This document shows positions 61,760 through 64,000 of a stretch of 64,000 bases of DNA, in pieces. The translations under genes and the position numbers were made by a program. Each line of letters begins with the position of its first letter. The first letter of the stretch is position 1. A model generated the notes under the pieces. The model saw only the letters and a list, made by a program, of their open reading frames with translations, was not told the origin of the DNA and searched no databases. The stretch is from Lelliottia sp. JS-SCA-14 (GTDB lineage: Bacteria; Pseudomonadota; Gammaproteobacteria; Enterobacterales; Enterobacteriaceae): contig NZ_CP141607.1 of the NCBI RefSeq assembly GCF_035593345.1, forward strand, positions 43,562 through 107,561, in the 5' to 3' direction.

Positions 61760-62096
61760 ATGGACTAAAGGCCGCAATGTACGGACCTTAGTCCATCTAA
61801 GTGTTATCCTGACGGTCGTCAATCCATCTAATCTTCTTAATCCTTTGATTCATAGCTATTCATGGTTAGTCTGCGCGACTCAATCTACGGTTTTTAGTCC
61901 ATCTTGAATGTGTTAAATCAGGAAGGAACTGCAAATTAGCTGCTTTTTACCCTCTTCCGCCATCGCTTCTCACCCTAGTCTCCTCTTACAACGGTTCACA
62001 GTCCATTTAGGGTGTAACTTCATCTCCGCGCTGGTTTTCAGTCCATCCAAACTTCATTGAACGGACTACAGACCATTTTTGCGGTTTTCAGTCCAT
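61760..62096. repeat. Downstream iteron group
   Basis: Copies on both strands: ATGGACTAAAGGCCG (61760), CGGACCTTAGTCCAT (61782), CGGTCGTCAATCCAT (61813), CGGTTTTTAGTCCAT (61888), CGGTTCACAGTCCAT (61992), TGGTTTTCAGTCCAT (62032), ACGGACTACAGACCA (62061) and CGGTTTTCAGTCCAT (62082). Most are inverted relative to the main array, as for incompatibility/control iterons that handcuff with the origin. No gene lies in this ~465-bp gap. Confidence 0.85.
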
Positions 62097-62164
62097 GTTT
62101 GTGCAGTTAGATGATTGATAGAACGAATGTTCTTTTTTTGGAGGTAAACCCGTAACTGGAGGGG

Positions 62165-62193
62165 AAAAAAACTGCACCACGTAGATGCAGTTT
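62165..62193 (-). terminator. Intrinsic terminator of the parAB operon
   Basis: AAACTGCA / TGCAGTTT stem (62169-62193) with a T6 tail on the minus strand, 23 bp past the parB stop. Confidence 0.8.
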
Positions 62194-62215
62194 CGAAAGA
62201 AATGAGATCGTTCAA

Positions 62216-63220
62216 CTACTCTTCAGTACTCAATTTCTCAGTTATGAAGGCTTCAAACTCAGCTAAAAGTTCGTTACTTATACGGTTAAATTCAAACCTG
62301 GTTTTACGGCCAGAAGCATTCTTACTTATGCGCGCGTACTTATCTTTGTTGTCGAAAGATGCGAGATCATGTGTATCCCATCCTTTGGAAGACGGTTTGT
62401 CATCGAGCTGTTCTACAGCTACGGTAATCTTTTCCATGACCCGCTTTTGAGCCTCTGCCACATCATCTATATCTTCACTATCTATTCCCTTTCTCACCTG
62501 ACCTACAACATCGGCCAGTGAAAAATTGTTGTTCTCAACAAACTTCTGCAGCCGGAATAGCCGGCTATAAAATGAGTTAGGAATGCCTTCGTAATCAGGG
62601 AAAAGAGCGATAAGCGAACTGTCAATTCGTGCCGCTTGAACACGCTTGAACACGGAAACATGGCTAATTCCCAAGAAAATCGCCAGTTCATCATTTTTTG
62701 TAAAGCCGTTCTCTTGCATCAATTGTATGTATTGGAACCCTACTTCACGGTATGAGAATCTCCGAGAAGTTTGTGCGGCGGTAATGATTGATTTGATATC
62801 TTCAGCAGAAAGTTCATCCGGGAGTACCCATAACGGAAGCTCCTTTGCGGCTTGAATACAACAGAAGCGTCGACGGCTGCCTTCTATCAATAAATAAATC
62901 CCATTCCTCTTGACCGCCACCCCTTCTATATCAACGCCTCTGGCTTTGATCTGCTCTAATATGTCCCGTACAGCGTTGAGGCTAAGTGCTTCCTGGTTAC
63001 GGGGGTTCATCGGATGAACGGCCGTTTCCTGCTCTACCTTCTCAGCGGGGACAATGACGTGTTCTGCTTCGAGCTTAATACCGTTATGGAGCGTGAACAG
63101 TTTCTTCAAGCGAGGTGCCGATTTCAGGCCAGCAAGTCCTGAACGGTGGCCTACTTCAGTCCGCTTTGGTGCATTAAGATAGCGGGATTTATCACTCCCA
63201 ATATGTTGTTCATCACTCAT
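62216..63220 (-). CDS. parB: Plasmid partition protein ParB (SopB/P1-type)
   Basis: A 334-residue ParB. Conserved CTPase-box-like segment LLIEGSRRRFCCIQAAKELP, a helix-turn-helix at residues ~180-205 (DELAIFLGISHVSVFKRVQA) and the C-terminal dimerisation part. It binds the centromere and stimulates ParA ATPase. Its start overlaps the parA stop (ATGA). The centromere was not identified; the iteron-rich gap to repA or sequence off-window are candidates. Confidence 0.92.
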   Translation of the reverse strand: MSDEQHIGSDKSRYLNAPKRTEVGHRSGLAGLKSAPRLKKLFTLHNGIKLEAEHVIVPAEKVEQETAVHPMNPRNQEALSLNAVRDILEQIKARGVDIEGVAVKRNGIYLLIEGSRRRFCCIQAAKELPLWVLPDELSAEDIKSIITAAQTSRRFSYREVGFQYIQLMQENGFTKNDELAIFLGISHVSVFKRVQAARIDSSLIALFPDYEGIPNSFYSRLFRLQKFVENNNFSLADVVGQVRKGIDSEDIDDVAEAQKRVMEKITVAVEQLDDKPSSKGWDTHDLASFDNKDKYARISKNASGRKTRFEFNRISNELLAEFEAFITEKLSTEE

Positions 63221-64000
63221 GGGTTAACTCCTTGCTTCGCGGAAAAACTTTTGATCTCGTTAATAAATTGCTGGTAGACCAACATTACCGATTCTTCTGC
63301 TACATCAAGTTGCTTCGCAGAGCACAGTTCCTCAGATTTTTTGATATCGAGTACTGTTCTTCCCCGGGAAGCGGCGGCCTTAAATGCTTCTGAATTTTTG
63401 ATCGATGCTGACATGAATAGGTCTTGGACTGTTCGAACAAGTTTGTCTAGTACAATTTTTTCGTAGGGACTTTTGTCATCAACATTAACCGCTAGAACCT
63501 TAAACCACTTAAGATTGTCACCTTTGCTAGGAGATTGTTTGAAACGTTCACTGATGGTGAGCATAAAGTCGGTAGTCGAAGCGTAATCGTATTCCCGTGG
63601 AGACACCGCAACAAGAATGCCATCTGCAGCTTCGTCTGCTGCCCAGATTAGAGGTGAGTCTTCTGGAGGAGTATCAATAATGATCAGGTCATATTTTTCC
63701 TTCAGTACTGGCAGAATAACTTCTTTGAATCGTAAGAGCAGTTCTGTGCGTTCGTCTTTTGAACACTGCCAGTATTTGTCTTTGAATCTTGCATCAGTCG
63801 GGAACGCAGTTATTACATCTAGATTTGGGAGATGTGTTGAGAATGGCATACTTGCGATGATCTCTGCTTCAGAATACCCCATGTCGAGGTATTTTCCGTA
63901 CTCAGAGTCTTCTTCATAAACGCCCAGGATTGCATCAATAGCTGTAAGGAATACATCATCCTCAGAGACACTTTGAATCATCCCACTACCAATTGATCCT
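63217..64000 (-). CDS. parA: Partition ATPase ParA, truncated by window edge
   Basis: The frame is open to the right edge (GSIGSG before the internal Met), so the N-terminus, with Walker A, is off-window. The visible ~260 residues carry Walker B YDLIIIDTPPEDSPL, DGILVAVSPREYDYAST, WFKVLAVNVDDKSPY and FMSASIKNSEAFKAAASRGR, typical of SopA/P1 ParA. It drives plasmid segregation with ParB. Confidence 0.9.
   Translation of the reverse strand, partial: GSIGSGMIQSVSEDDVFLTAIDAILGVYEEDSEYGKYLDMGYSEAEIIASMPFSTHLPNLDVITAFPTDARFKDKYWQCSKDERTELLLRFKEVILPVLKEKYDLIIIDTPPEDSPLIWAADEAADGILVAVSPREYDYASTTDFMLTISERFKQSPSKGDNLKWFKVLAVNVDDKSPYEKIVLDKLVRTVQDLFMSASIKNSEAFKAAASRGRTVLDIKKSEELCSAKQLDVAEESVMLVYQQFINEIKSFSAKQGVNP

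Noticed and set aside
1..64000. CRISPR array, tRNA or rRNA genes
   Set aside because: No direct repeats with regular unique spacers and no tRNA or rRNA-like sequence were seen; the regular repeats at 57.7 and 60.4 kb are protein-binding arrays.

Overview
The window looks like part of a large, low-copy plasmid of an enterobacterium (Klebsiella, Enterobacter or a close relative; this is inferred from protein families, and no rRNA, tRNA or other species marker is present). The right end carries a plasmid backbone: an iteron-controlled RepFIB/P1-type origin and initiator gene, a ParA/ParB partition operon running off the right edge, a ResD-like tyrosine recombinase and a KfrA-like coiled-coil DNA-binding protein behind an array of 9-bp repeats.

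Layout. 1-5.6 kb is AT-rich and carries the 3' part of an autotransporter gene, then a LuxR-type regulator, a small membrane protein, a polysaccharide flippase and a TupA-like ATP-grasp protein. 5.6-7.3 kb is a MarR-type regulator divergent from a thioredoxin-like protein, a DUF2024 protein and a Rof-type Rho inhibitor, with two matching 19-bp operators between them. 7.5-11.5 kb is a vitamin B6 locus: PdxY-type kinase, YggS/PLPBP, a MocR-type regulator and a class I glutamine amidotransferase. 11.5-14 kb is a graveyard of an IS3-family remnant and broken genes. 14-19 kb has an Xre repressor with paired operators and an operon of two large tyrosine recombinases plus a small coiled-coil protein (Tn554 TnpABC-like or gamma-mobile-trio-like).

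19.3-48.8 kb, all on the minus strand, is a complete type VI secretion system. All thirteen core genes (tssA to tssM) are present, with a PAAR protein, accessory genes and two effector/immunity modules: a PAAR protein with a hydrophobic C-terminal toxin-like domain plus a membrane immunity candidate, and a VgrG-linked protein combining an M23-like and a GH19-like (peptidoglycan or chitin hydrolase) domain plus two exported immunity candidates. A Ros/MucR-type zinc-finger regulator is divergent from the first T6SS gene.

49.8-57 kb is accessory DNA: a DUF2913 protein, two unknown proteins, an SRAP (YedK/HMCES-type) protein, and a 1375-residue protein joining a serine alpha/beta hydrolase to a STAND-type P-loop NTPase and a long helical repeat region. 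That last gene has the architecture of bacterial NLR-like antiphage proteins and is the best candidate for an undescribed defence gene.

Together the window describes a plasmid that carries an interbacterial weapon with its own effectors, a likely immune gene, surface-structure genes and a redox/B6 metabolic cargo on a stably partitioned replicon. Start codons were adjusted where a ribosome binding site or family length supports it. All functions are inferred from motifs and context.
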